A program made the position numbers and the translations under genes. The notes below the pieces were generated by a model. That model had not been told where the DNA came from. It worked only from the letters and a program-made list of their open reading frames with translations, and did not search any database. From Chloroflexi bacterium UBA6077 (lineage in GTDB: Bacteria; Chloroflexota; UBA6077), in assembly GCA_002436065.1 (NCBI GenBank), contig DIXP01000044.1:21994-85993 (forward strand): a stretch of DNA of 64,000 nucleotides. The letters are read 5' to 3'. Below, piece by piece: positions 24,977 through 33,240 of the stretch; within the stretch, counting starts at the first letter, position 1, and every line of letters starts with the position of its first letter.

Positions 24977-26500
24977 CTACCGGTTTCGTCCTCCTGAATT
25001 CGGCTTGGGATCATTACGAGGGGTCGTCTCGCGCTGGTCCCGATCCCGGTCGACTTCCGAGGACTCGCGCTCGTTGTTACCAGGGTTAACCTCTTCTTCG
25101 TCCGCAACTGGGGGCGAGCCTGCGTCGCCGGTGGTGCCTACCTTTCTGCCCTCTTTGGGGCCACGCGAGTCTTCCGACCGACCCGCACTCGGGGTTGCTG
25201 TCGGAGCTGTTTCAGACCCATCTACGTTGGAAAGGGCTGAGCCCGAGGTCTGACCCGAGTTTTCCTCATCCCGGTGACCGCCAGGATTCTTCTTGTCCTC
25301 GTCCTCCTCGTCCTGCTGGCCACGGGGGTTCTTTTTGTCTTCCTTCTTTGCGTCGCGGGCCGCGTTCTGAGTTGGCGTGGTGGTGGCGGTAGCCGTAGGC
25401 GGCTCTGTGGGAATAGTGGTTGCCGTGGCCGGCACCGCGGTAGCCGTTGGCGGTACCGTGGTCGCGGTGGCGGTTGCGGGCACGGCGGTGGCCGTCGGCT
25501 GCGCGGTGCTGGTGGGCGCGGTCGTGGGGGTGCTAGCCGCAGCCGCAGCGGTGGCCGTGGCGTCATCATTCCCACGGTTCGAGTGATTGGCCTTCTTCTC
25601 CTTGTCGTCGTCCGTTCCTAGATCGGACTGGGCGAAGAAGGAGACGATCAGCCCATGCTTCACATCCTCGAAGGTCTTGGCGATTTGGGCCACCCAGGAA
25701 ACGAACCAGCCATGGTTGGCCTTCCTATCGCCCTCAGGCTCTGGGACCACAATGGATCGCCAATCGCCGCTCGAAGTGCTGATCTGGGTTGGGGTCGGGT
25801 CGGTGCTGGGGACACCGGTGGCCGTGGGGACGGCCGTGCTGGTGGCCACAGGCGTGCTGGTGCCGATCGTGGCGGTGGCGGTAGCCTCCGGCGTGGTAGT
25901 GGGTGTGGGCGAAGTGACGGCCACGCTGTCCGAGGTGGCCAGCCGAGTGTAGCTGTTACTAATGAAGTATCGCACCTCGTAGCTACCCGGGGTCGAGGTG
26001 GTCGGAACGGTGAAGGCGGCCGAGCCCGAAGCCGCCGGAGTGCCGGGTGACACGGAGCCGCTCACATAGACCCAGCTCTGGTAGGCCATGTCCGGCGCCC
26101 CGACCTGGTAGAGGCCGACCCAGTCGGTGGCGGAGGGGTTCGGCACATTGCTCCAGGTTGCCGTGACCGTGCCTCCGGCGACGACCGTGTCGGGGCTGAC
26201 GGCGAGGACGGGTGCCGACACCGCGGTGCTGGTGGCGGTCGGCACGGTCGTGGCCGTCGATGTCGGCGGTGGAACGGTGGCCGTGGGACTGGGTTGGACC
26301 GTGGGGGTCGATGTCGGCACGGTGGTGGCCGTCGCCGTGGGAACAGTGGTCGCCGTTGGCTCCACCGTGGCTGTGGGCGATGGTTCGACGGTGGCCGTGG
26401 CGGTAGCCGTCGGCGTGGTCTGGGCATAGGCTGCCATAGGTGTAATGAGCGATATACAGATCGCGAGGGCTGCGATGGCAATCCTTGCTCTTCTGCTCAT
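24977..26500 (-). CDS. Secreted Thr/Pro/Ala-repeat protein
   Basis: 507 residues from ATG 26500 (GAGGAACGAGGACAC upstream). A clear signal peptide (SRRARIAIAALAICISLITPMAAYAQ) is followed by a long low-complexity TPTATATATVEPSP-type region. A beta-sandwich-like domain around residues 120-220 comes next (TVTATWSNVPNPSATDWVGLY ... GSYEVRYFISNSYTRLA), then a second Thr/Pro stretch, a short conserved-looking KANHGWFVSWVAQIAKTF segment, a third Thr/Pro stretch and a highly charged Lys/Glu/Asp tail. The Thr-rich linkers suggest O-glycosylation or a wall-spanning stalk. There is no sortase motif or C-terminal anchor. Function unknown; the repeat codons make the locus prone to length change. Confidence 0.82.
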   Translation of the reverse strand: MSRRARIAIAALAICISLITPMAAYAQTTPTATATATVEPSPTATVEPTATTVPTATATTVPTSTPTVQPSPTATVPPPTSTATTVPTATSTAVSAPVLAVSPDTVVAGGTVTATWSNVPNPSATDWVGLYQVGAPDMAYQSWVYVSGSVSPGTPAASGSAAFTVPTTSTPGSYEVRYFISNSYTRLATSDSVAVTSPTPTTTPEATATATIGTSTPVATSTAVPTATGVPSTDPTPTQISTSSGDWRSIVVPEPEGDRKANHGWFVSWVAQIAKTFEDVKHGLIVSFFAQSDLGTDDDKEKKANHSNRGNDDATATAAAAASTPTTAPTSTAQPTATAVPATATATTVPPTATAVPATATTIPTEPPTATATTTPTQNAARDAKKEDKKNPRGQQDEEDEDKKNPGGHRDEENSGQTSGSALSNVDGSETAPTATPSAGRSEDSRGPKEGRKVGTTGDAGSPPVADEEEVNPGNNERESSEVDRDRDQRETTPRNDPKPNSGGRNR

Positions 26501-26697
26501 GTGTCCTCGTTCCTCCTCAGGGTGGGTTCTCGGTCCTTTGAGAGCGCTCATGTTGTTGAACGAGGTGGCTGGGAATTCGTTACGGGTGTGGGAGGGCTAG
26601 CGGCCGTGAGGGCGTTTGGTGGCAGCGGCGAGGAGGGCCGCTTCGGGGAGAGAGGCGAGAAGATACGCGGCATCGCCTTCTGAAAGATTCAGCAGCA

Positions 26698-27402
26698 TCA
26701 CCGCATTCCATGGACCGTGAGCAGTCTTTCGTCGCCAAGAATGGTTGCGGTCGCGCCATCTGCCACGACCCTTCCCCTGTACAGGAGTACCGTACGGGGA
26801 GTGAGCAGCTCCACCAGGTTGAAGTCGTGGGTCGCTATCAGCATGGTTTGAGGCAATTCGGCCAGCAGTTCGATCAGTTCGCGCCGGGCGCGCGGGTCCA
26901 AACCCGCTGTGGGTTCGTCGAAAACCAGGATCTCTGGCTGCATCGATAGTACCGTGGCGATTGCAATGCGCTTCTTCTCGCCACCGCTCAGATGGTATGA
27001 GATCCGGTTGGCGTAGTCTCTCATGTGAACCGCTGCCAGAGCTTGTTCGACTCTCCCTTGCACAGTACCCTTGTCACAGCCTTGATAGATTGGCCCGTAG
27101 GCCACATCCTCGAAGACGGTCGGCGAGAAGAGCTGGTCGTCAGGGTTCTGAAAGACCACACCTACCATCGCCCTGATTCGCCCCAGGTTACCCTTGGTCG
27201 GCTCCAGGCTGCCGATCCGGACTCTCCCCCTGCCTGTGAGAATGCCGTTCAGGTGGTGCAGCAGGGTGGATTTCCCCGCTCCATTGGCGCCTACCAGCGA
27301 TACCCTCTCGCCTGGCATGACTGTCAGGTTGATGCTATCCAGGGCCTGTTTCCCATCCGGGTAAAAGAATGAGAGATCGCCGATTTCGATGATGGGATCC
27401 AA
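26698..27402 (-). CDS. nikO: ECF-type nickel/cobalt transporter ATPase
   Basis: ABC ATPase of 234 residues that drives group I ECF metal import. It has Walker A in LVGANGAGKSTLLHHL, Q-loop in VGVVFQNPDDQLFSPTV, signature YHLSGGEKKRIAIA, Walker B with LVFDEPTAGLDP and the switch His in IATHDFNLV. The FQNPDDQLF Q-loop is characteristic of CbiO/EcfA-type ATPases. Last gene of the fur-nikMN-nikQ-nikO operon, three bases after nikQ. The symbol assumes nickel; a cobalt transporter (CbiO) is the alternative. Confidence 0.92.
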   Translation of the reverse strand: MDPIIEIGDLSFFYPDGKQALDSINLTVMPGERVSLVGANGAGKSTLLHHLNGILTGRGRVRIGSLEPTKGNLGRIRAMVGVVFQNPDDQLFSPTVFEDVAYGPIYQGCDKGTVQGRVEQALAAVHMRDYANRISYHLSGGEKKRIAIATVLSMQPEILVFDEPTAGLDPRARRELIELLAELPQTMLIATHDFNLVELLTPRTVLLYRGRVVADGATATILGDERLLTVHGMR

Positions 27403-27405
27403 GCC

Positions 27406-28197
27406 TCAGCCTCCGGTCAATAAGCCTAGCATCCACAGGAGCAGCAGGAGACAGAGCCCCGGGATGAGGATCTGCCAATCTCTGCTGGAGAGGGGCGTTG
27501 CGTCTCCTCTTGGTGATTCCCCGTTGTAGCCCCGTGATAGCATAGCGGAATACACGCGGTCGCTGCGCTCGATGGAGCGGAGAAACAGGCTTCCGGCCAT
27601 CCCGCCGGCCATCCTGGCTCGCCAGTGGATCGTCCCGCCCGAGTGTCGAGTGTTCGGCAGATCCGCGCTGCGGCTGGACCGTGCCCGAAGCATTCGGGTT
27701 GCCTCATCACTGATTACGAACATGTATCTCCACATCAAGCCGACGATCGCGATGAACAGTCCGGGGACCTTGAGATGCTGGAACGCCAGTAGCAGGTCAG
27801 GGAAGCGAGTAGTGGCCGCCAACAATATGGCAGCCTGAACCGAGATCCACGATCTTACCACGATGCTGACAAACCGGCCAACGCCCTCGGGGCTATAGAC
27901 CACATCAAACCCCTGCAAGACCTGCACGGTAGCCCTTGGAGGCGGACCGGTAAAGATCAGCGGGACCGCGGCCAGTAGGAACGGCACGACCAGGAAGGAC
28001 CGCCACAGCACGAACCTGATACCTAAGCGAGAGAGCAGAGAGATCGAGAGGATCACAGCCAAGAACAGGATGTATGCGGGCCAGGCCTGGAACGGAGTCA
28101 GGCTCAGGAATAGGACAAACGCAAGGGTGAGAATCGTCTTCACCCTTGCGTCGAGCCGGTGTATGGGGCTTGATCGGTGCGTGTAAAGGTCCCGCAA
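27406..28197 (-). CDS. nikQ: ECF transporter transmembrane coupling protein NikQ/CbiQ
   Basis: T-component of about 263 residues with five or six membrane segments and the cytoplasmic coupling motifs: Ala-Arg-Gly-like MLRARSSRSAD and YSAMLSRGYNGE. The N-terminus SSPIHRLDARVKTI is typical of CbiQ/NikQ. No ATG is available: the frame upstream lies within the nikMN 3' end, and TTG 28197, five bases after that stop, is the best guess. It links the substrate-binding NikMN to the NikO ATPase. Position and order are standard for group I ECF metal importers. Confidence 0.9.
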   Translation of the reverse strand: MRDLYTHRSSPIHRLDARVKTILTLAFVLFLSLTPFQAWPAYILFLAVILSISLLSRLGIRFVLWRSFLVVPFLLAAVPLIFTGPPPRATVQVLQGFDVVYSPEGVGRFVSIVVRSWISVQAAILLAATTRFPDLLLAFQHLKVPGLFIAIVGLMWRYMFVISDEATRMLRARSSRSADLPNTRHSGGTIHWRARMAGGMAGSLFLRSIERSDRVYSAMLSRGYNGESPRGDATPLSSRDWQILIPGLCLLLLLWMLGLLTGG

Positions 28198-28201
28198 TCT
28201 C

Positions 28202-29155
28202 TTAGAGCTGATGTTCTTGAGCGGTCTGTCGAACGGACGTCTGCTTTTCGGCGCGGGCGACGCCGTAAGCCACACTAAACACAATCGCAACACCCAGTAT
28301 GCCGGCGGCGATTGTTGCCAACGCTGGGTCGGAGACGCCAGGCATCACGTAATCGGGAATGATGCTGTAGGCGGCTTCCTGCGCCGCGTCGATGAATCCG
28401 TGCTCTTCGGCAACCCATTCCAATCCATCCGGATTGCTGGAGGCCAGAGGCGACAGAACCGCCAGCACGACCGCTATTATGCCACCCACGACTAAGATGG
28501 ACCTGTTGCTGGCCGGGCCGATATCACCGGCGCTGAGCAAGTCCCTGCGCGCGGCAAAGACGAAGGCGAGCGCACCGGCGGTTATCAAACCCTCCCCGAT
28601 TCCGATCAGCGCGTGAATGCCCCCCATCGCAGGAATCGCGATGTTCGCGGGCGAAGTACCCGATACTGCCAGCTGAAGGGCGGCCGACAGCGATGCAACG
28701 AAGATGGAAGTCCAGGCAGCCAGAAAGCCGGCGACGAACAGCCCCCATTGCTGCCTCTTGAGCAGGTTGGCCAATGGAGTGTAGATGGCGTAGGAGACGA
28801 AGACGCCGACCACGGCCATATTGAAGATGTTTGCCCCCAGCGCAAGGATCCCTCCATCCTGGAAGAGCAGAGCCTGAACCGCCACGACCGAGGTTATCAC
28901 CAGAACAGCCGGCCACGGACCCAGCAGGATCGTGGCAATGGCCGCGCCTAACAGATGCCCCGACGTGCCGCCCGTCACTGTGAAGTTGAGCATCTGCCCA
29001 GCAAAGATTGCGGCGGCAAGCACACCCATCAACGGCACCTGCCGCTCACCAAGTAGCTTGCCTGTCTTTCTCAGGGCGATCCCGATCACGATCACTGAGA
29101 CCGCCCAAAGGACAATGGAGACCAGGACCGAGAGAAATCCATCCGGGATGTGCAT
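28202..29155 (-). CDS. nikMN: ECF substrate-binding protein, fused NikMN
   Basis: 317 residues. It starts at ATG 29155 so that the protein begins MHIPDGFLS; in NikM/CbiM the free N-terminal Met-His chelates the metal, so the longer in-frame start (18 residues upstream) is rejected. Seven or so membrane segments follow, with GGTSGHLLGAAIA and GIHALIGIGEGLITAGAL typical of CbiM/NikM. After about residue 235 an extra outside loop (SSNPDGLEWVAEEHGF) and a last membrane segment correspond to NikN. Fusion of M and N is more usual for nickel than cobalt systems, and the nickel enzyme LarA is nearby, but cobalt for the corrinoid enzymes is possible. Confidence 0.93.
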   Translation of the reverse strand: MHIPDGFLSVLVSIVLWAVSVIVIGIALRKTGKLLGERQVPLMGVLAAAIFAGQMLNFTVTGGTSGHLLGAAIATILLGPWPAVLVITSVVAVQALLFQDGGILALGANIFNMAVVGVFVSYAIYTPLANLLKRQQWGLFVAGFLAAWTSIFVASLSAALQLAVSGTSPANIAIPAMGGIHALIGIGEGLITAGALAFVFAARRDLLSAGDIGPASNRSILVVGGIIAVVLAVLSPLASSNPDGLEWVAEEHGFIDAAQEAAYSIIPDYVMPGVSDPALATIAAGILGVAIVFSVAYGVARAEKQTSVRQTAQEHQL

Positions 29156-29222
29156 CTGTTGAGGACTGGACGAGGGAAGCGCCCATCTCGACGACAACAA
29201 TGTCAGCATTAGACCTACCTCC

Positions 29223-29792
29223 TCATGCCTCCATAATCTCTTGATGGCTACCGACCATCAACGGAATCCCGGTACATCCGGGTGTTGAGCGAGTGCCCCC
29301 TGAAGAACGAGAGCCATCACCCCCCCGACTGCACTCCGGACATAGCCCAACAACCGGGTAGCTCTCCAGATCTACCTGGACCCCGTACCGCAGGCGCAGC
29401 TGATCGCGAAAACTGCCCGCGACGTCGGGGTCTATGTCCATCAATACCCCGCACTCACAGCAGATCAAGTGGCTGTGCCGGCCTCGCGAGGCCGGCTCGT
29501 ATTGGGCGCGGCCCTCACCGCACTTGTGCTCGGTCACCAGGCCGAGATCCAGCAGCAGATCAAGCGTGCGGTACACCGTCGTCTTGTTCATGCGAAGTCG
29601 CGGGTGGTTGGTCGAGACCGCACTGAGGATATGCTCCGCGCAAATGTGCCCGACGCAGTTGAAGATCGTCTCACACACAGCTTCTCGCTGAAAGGTGAGC
29701 CGCAACCCACGATCCCTCAGGGAGTCTGCGATCGCCTCCCTGTCGTGCGGCCCCAGCCTGCCCGAGACTGCCCCGGCCGTCGATATGCACAC
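29223..29792 (-). CDS. Fur family metal-responsive repressor (Zur/Nur-like)
   Basis: 189-residue Fur family regulator, first gene of the metal-importer operon. The winged helix is LRDRGLRLTFQREAVCETIF ... MNKTTVYRTLDLLLDLGLV. Metal ligands include HSHLICCECG and a second Cys pair GLCPEC, which form the structural zinc site. A Ser/Gly-rich tail of about 35 residues follows that is unusual for the family. The GTG start at 29792 has GAGGAGG six bases upstream. A 17-bp palindrome lies over the predicted transcription start, so the gene probably represses its own operon. Nickel (Nur), zinc (Zur) or cobalt sensing cannot be told apart from the sequence alone. Confidence 0.92.
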   Translation of the reverse strand: MCISTAGAVSGRLGPHDREAIADSLRDRGLRLTFQREAVCETIFNCVGHICAEHILSAVSTNHPRLRMNKTTVYRTLDLLLDLGLVTEHKCGEGRAQYEPASRGRHSHLICCECGVLMDIDPDVAGSFRDQLRLRYGVQVDLESYPVVGLCPECSRGGDGSRSSGGTRSTPGCTGIPLMVGSHQEIMEA

Positions 29793-29818
29793 TTATCGCC
29801 TCCTCGATCGGGAGTGCA

Positions 29819-29835
29819 CTGCAACTCGGTTGCAG
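29819..29835. promoter_or_regulatory. Palindromic operator of the fur-nik operon
   Basis: CTGCAAC-TCG-GTTGCAG, a perfect 7-3-7 palindrome, 27 bases upstream of the regulator start and just downstream of the -10 box. Size, symmetry and place fit a Fur-family operator; TTGCAA-like half-sites are known for Nur and Zur boxes. Confidence 0.65.
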
Positions 29836-29844
29836 AACGCGACC

Positions 29845-29873
29845 ATTCTACAGCTTCCCATTGGTAGCCGCAA
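29845..29873 (-). promoter_or_regulatory. Promoter of the fur-nik operon
   Basis: On the minus strand TTGCGG, 17 bases, TAGAAT. Transcription would begin inside or beside the 17-bp palindrome, so repressor binding would block it. Confidence 0.5.
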
Positions 29874-29934
29874 CACGCCGCTCACGGGCCTCCGGCTCGC
29901 TCCGGAAGCCTGCTATGGCCTCTGAGATAGGCTC

Positions 29935-30513
29935 TTATTCTGGAAGGAGGTCTTGCAGCGCGGAGCCCTGGAACTCGGTAGCGAGGCAGTCCATGATGAT
30001 CTCGTCGTAGACTACGCCGCCCAGTCGGTAGCACTCCCGATGGCGGCCGATCTCCTTGAAGCCGGCCTTGAGGTAGGCCCGTACGGCGTACTGGTTGAAG
30101 CTGTACACGCCGAGGTAGATGTTGTGTAGGCCAAGCCCCGTGAAGCCCTGCTCCAGCATGAGGCGGGCCGTCTCGGTGGCGTAGCCCTTGCCCCAGGCAT
30201 CCTTCTCCCCGATCAGGATGCCAAACTCGGCGACCCTGTGAAAGAGGTCGATGTCCTCCAGGCTGGTGTAGCCGATGGGACGGAGGTCGGGGAGCTCGTA
30301 GATGGTGAAGAAGAGGTTTTGGACGCCCTTGATCGCGTCGTTGTACCAGGACTCGATCGCCTCGAGGGTGACGGGGCGAAGACCATCGTCGGCGAAGCCC
30401 CGCATCACCTCGTAGTCGTTGTGCCACTTCTGGTAGAGCGGCAGAGACTCCCGGCGCAGAGGGCCGAGGGCTACATTCTGTCCGCGAAGGTTGAGGATCG
30501 GCTCGTCGGCCAG
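29935..30513 (-). CDS. GNAT N-acetyltransferase (RimJ/RimL type)
   Basis: Acetyl-CoA dependent acetyltransferase. The conserved core includes IGYTSLEDIDLFHRVAEFGILIG, the acetyl-CoA loop DAWGKGYATETARLMLEQGF and LGVYSFNQYAVRAYLKAGFKEIG. A GTG at 30408 would cut off the first strand; the frame continues upstream through ILNLRGQNVALGPLRRESLPLYQKWHND, as expected of RimJ/RimL-like proteins, to a stop at 30522. The only plausible start there is CTG 30513, three bases after the upstream stop codon and with AGGAAAGG in front. That gives 192 residues. The substrate is unknown; ribosomal-protein or small-amine acetylation are typical. Confidence 0.87.
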   Translation of the reverse strand: MADEPILNLRGQNVALGPLRRESLPLYQKWHNDYEVMRGFADDGLRPVTLEAIESWYNDAIKGVQNLFFTIYELPDLRPIGYTSLEDIDLFHRVAEFGILIGEKDAWGKGYATETARLMLEQGFTGLGLHNIYLGVYSFNQYAVRAYLKAGFKEIGRHRECYRLGGVVYDEIIMDCLATEFQGSALQDLLPE

Positions 30514-30516
30514 GGG

Positions 30517-30729
30517 TTACCTTTCCTCTCTCTCCTGTCTATCGACGTGGAGTATCCAGCGGGCTATCTCGTCGATGGATGCCTCGTCCAGCCACTGCTG
30601 GTGCACCGCCTTGTCGGGCCACGGGGCCATGCAGATATCCCTGACCCTCAGCACGGGCAAACCGGTTGCCTTGACTAGCTCCTGGACTCGATCGCTGCTG
30701 ACCTTGTAGTGCTCAACTTCGTTCTCCAT
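30517..30729 (-). CDS. Small hypothetical protein upstream of the acetyltransferase
   Basis: 70 residues (MENEVEHYKVSSDRVQELVK...), or 74 if the ATG at 30741 is used, which has GGAG only two bases away. No family recognised. The composition is that of a soluble, mostly helical protein: LPVLRVRDICMAPWPDKAVHQQW followed by IDEIARWIL. It ends three bases before the CTG start of the acetyltransferase, so the two are probably co-expressed. A TATACT box lies about 25 bases upstream. Confidence 0.55.
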   Translation of the reverse strand: MENEVEHYKVSSDRVQELVKATGLPVLRVRDICMAPWPDKAVHQQWLDEASIDEIARWILHVDRQEREER

Positions 30730-30874
30730 CCCGTTACCCATCACTCCAGCGTGGTATAGCTTCAGTATACTACGCGAAGCCCGCGATGTAGGAGACCCCT
30801 CTTCATAGCCAACCAGGGCCGCCATGGCCGACGCGAGGTGACCTGGCGGTGCGGGGAGGCCACCGTCATTTTGA

Positions 30875-33229
30875 TCACCCCTCGGCGGCCGGCAGGGTGA
30901 AGCTGAAGGTGCTTCCCTTCCCTACCTCGCTCTCCACCCAGATCTGCCCCCCCATGGCCTCCACCAGCCTTCGGGTGATGAATAACCCCAGCCCCAAACC
31001 CTCGGTTTTCTGAGTGTCTCTAGCTCTGTAGAAGCGCTCGAAGAGGTGAGGAAGGTCCTCGGGGTGGACGCCGGGGCCTTGGTCGATCACGGATACCCTT
31101 ACCTGAGAACCGTTCGGCTCCAACCTGACGGTGACCTGCCCCTCCGAGTACTTCAGGGCGTTCGAGAGAAGGTTGGTCAGGATGCGCTCCAGGTGCTCGC
31201 GGTCTGCCAGCAGCTGGGGCAGCTCCTCGGGCACCTCCACACCGATCCGGCCGGCTTCGGCAGGTTCCGTCAGCCGCTCCAGGAGATCGAGGACGAGGGC
31301 AGGTAGATCCAACGGCACCAAGTGAGGCGGGATCTGGCCCAACTCCAGCTTCGCCGCGTCGGACAACTCCTGGAGCATGGCCTTCATCCGCTGGCTGCTG
31401 GCCAGGATGTTCTCCAGGCCTCTCCGCTCCTTGTCATTCAGCTTTGCCAGCAGGGCCCGTTGCAGCAGCTGGGCGTGGCCCTGGATGGCCGTCAAGGGGT
31501 TACGCAGGTCGTGGGAGATGGCGCGCATCAGGTCCTGCTGCTGCTCCTGGAGGGCGTGCTGCTCGGTAACATCGACGAAGTTCACCACGGCTCCCAGGAG
31601 ATGCCCCTGAGATCCGTAGATGGGGCCGCCGCTGACAGCTATCCACCGTCTCTCCCACGGCCGGCGGACGGCCAGGATGACCCCCTGGATCACCTCTCCC
31701 CGCAGCACCCGGGCGGCCGGCAACTGCTCCGCCGGGAGCGGCTTGCCCTCGGACGTTTCGATGCAGGCTGCCTCGGTCTGGTCCAGGAGCGGCCTGGCGT
31801 TCTCCTCGGGCGAGTAGTCCAGTATCTGTGAGGCTGCGGAGTTCATCCTCAGGATCTCCCCCGCGGGGTTGTAGATGATCAGCCCATCGACGATCGACGA
31901 GAGGGTCGCCTCCAGTTCTGCCAGCAGCCGCTCCCGCCCGGCCTCGGCTTTCTTGCGCTCGGTGATGTCCATGTAGATAGCGGCCACCTGGCCTCGGGCA
32001 GGACTGAAGAGGAGCAGGTCGAGCCATCTATCGACGTTGTGGTTGTACTGCTGGATTCTGGCCTCCTCGCCGGTCATAGCGACCCTGGTCACGGTCTCAA
32101 TCCAGTAGGGATCCACGCCCGGGTAGATCTCCCGCGCGGTCTTGCCAATGGTCTCTTCCTTGCTGAAGCCCGAGAGCCTCTCGCCGGCGGGGTTCACCTC
32201 CAGGTGGAGCAGGTCGTAGGGCTTGCCCTCCTCGTCGCAGAGGAGCTGGAAGAGGGCGAAGCCCTCGGCCATAGAGGTGAAGAGCTGGTGGTATCGCTCC
32301 TCGCTGGCCCGCAACGCATTGTGGCTCGACTGCAGCTCCTCGTTCTGGGCCTGGATTTCCTCATTCTGAGTCTGCAGCTCCTCGTTCTGGGCCTGGATCT
32401 CCTCATTCTGGACCTGAAGCTGCTCGAGGAGCCGCTCACGCTCCGCCTCTATCTTCCGGCGCTCGATGATTTTACTCTCCAGTTCCGATTTGGACGCCGT
32501 AACATCCTTCAAACTGGTGGTCATCCGATTGAAGGCACAAGACAATTCGCCGATCTCGTCCTTGCGCTTCACGGCCACGACGAAATCAAGGTTGCCAGAG
32601 CCGATGATTCTCGTTGCAGCCTGAAGATCCGATATCGATCCTAAGAGGTGCCGGTAGATCACGAGGTAGTTCGTGAGGAAATAGGCACCGCACACGGCGA
32701 GGAGGACAAAGATGAAGAGGACGTTCCTTTGCTGCCACTCGGCTATCTGGGAACGTAGCAGCTGTGAGAGCCGCAAGGCGTCAAAGGCGATGGCCTGGTC
32801 TTGAATCGCCATCCTGCTCAAGGAGACCTGAAGGGATGCCAAGGCAGTCTCGGCATCTTGAGTCTGACCTGTCCTATCGATGGTCGAAGCCACATCGGTG
32901 AAGACCGCTCTCAGCCGCTGTTGGTTTGCCCTGATGTTGTCGACGAGCTTCTGTGCCTGCTGGTCATCAGGATTCAGGTTTGACAGGTCATCGGAAAGTG
33001 AGGCGAAGGCCGATTCCCATCGGGCACGCTGCTGGCTTTCGCGGTAGACAACATAATCACTCGACAGATAGCCGAGGTCGCTAGCTCTCCGCTCGATACT
33101 CAGGGCAATCTCCGCCTGTTTGCCGAGCTGCTCTACCTGTCCATTAGTGACAATCACCGAGGCGGCGGCGACGAGCAGGAACAGGCCGAAGATGGCCATA
33201 CTAGCGATGAACTGTGTCCTGATCCTCAT
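30875..33229 (-). CDS. Membrane sensor histidine kinase paired with a binding protein
   Basis: 784 residues. Membrane segments at about 8-28 and 169-190 enclose a helical outside region of 140 residues. HAMP (about 190-245) leads to a coiled coil made of repeating QNEEIQA/QNEELQT units (about 270-303), PAS 1 (about 305-425), PAS 2 (about 435-560), HisKA with the phospho-acceptor in AISHDLRNPLTAIQ (about 573) and HATPase_c (LLSNALKYSEG, VIDQGPGV, TEGLGLGLFITRRLVE). The gene starts 11 bases after the stop of a solute-binding protein gene, so the binding protein may present its ligand to this kinase. No regulator gene adjoins. Confidence 0.92.
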   Translation of the reverse strand: MRIRTQFIASMAIFGLFLLVAAASVIVTNGQVEQLGKQAEIALSIERRASDLGYLSSDYVVYRESQQRARWESAFASLSDDLSNLNPDDQQAQKLVDNIRANQQRLRAVFTDVASTIDRTGQTQDAETALASLQVSLSRMAIQDQAIAFDALRLSQLLRSQIAEWQQRNVLFIFVLLAVCGAYFLTNYLVIYRHLLGSISDLQAATRIIGSGNLDFVVAVKRKDEIGELSCAFNRMTTSLKDVTASKSELESKIIERRKIEAERERLLEQLQVQNEEIQAQNEELQTQNEEIQAQNEELQSSHNALRASEERYHQLFTSMAEGFALFQLLCDEEGKPYDLLHLEVNPAGERLSGFSKEETIGKTAREIYPGVDPYWIETVTRVAMTGEEARIQQYNHNVDRWLDLLLFSPARGQVAAIYMDITERKKAEAGRERLLAELEATLSSIVDGLIIYNPAGEILRMNSAASQILDYSPEENARPLLDQTEAACIETSEGKPLPAEQLPAARVLRGEVIQGVILAVRRPWERRWIAVSGGPIYGSQGHLLGAVVNFVDVTEQHALQEQQQDLMRAISHDLRNPLTAIQGHAQLLQRALLAKLNDKERRGLENILASSQRMKAMLQELSDAAKLELGQIPPHLVPLDLPALVLDLLERLTEPAEAGRIGVEVPEELPQLLADREHLERILTNLLSNALKYSEGQVTVRLEPNGSQVRVSVIDQGPGVHPEDLPHLFERFYRARDTQKTEGLGLGLFITRRLVEAMGGQIWVESEVGKGSTFSFTLPAAEG

Positions 33230-33240
33230 CGGTTCAAGCC

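Noticed and set aside
29156..29222. Cobalamin or NiCo riboswitch before nikMN
   Set aside because: The spacer after the fur gene is only 67 bases, too short for a cobalamin riboswitch, and no conserved core is seen.
29927..29938. Insertion sequence end near the acetyltransferase gene
   Set aside because: GATAGGCTCTTA matches an end of the 68-bp element at 11087, but there is no second end or transposase; too short to call.
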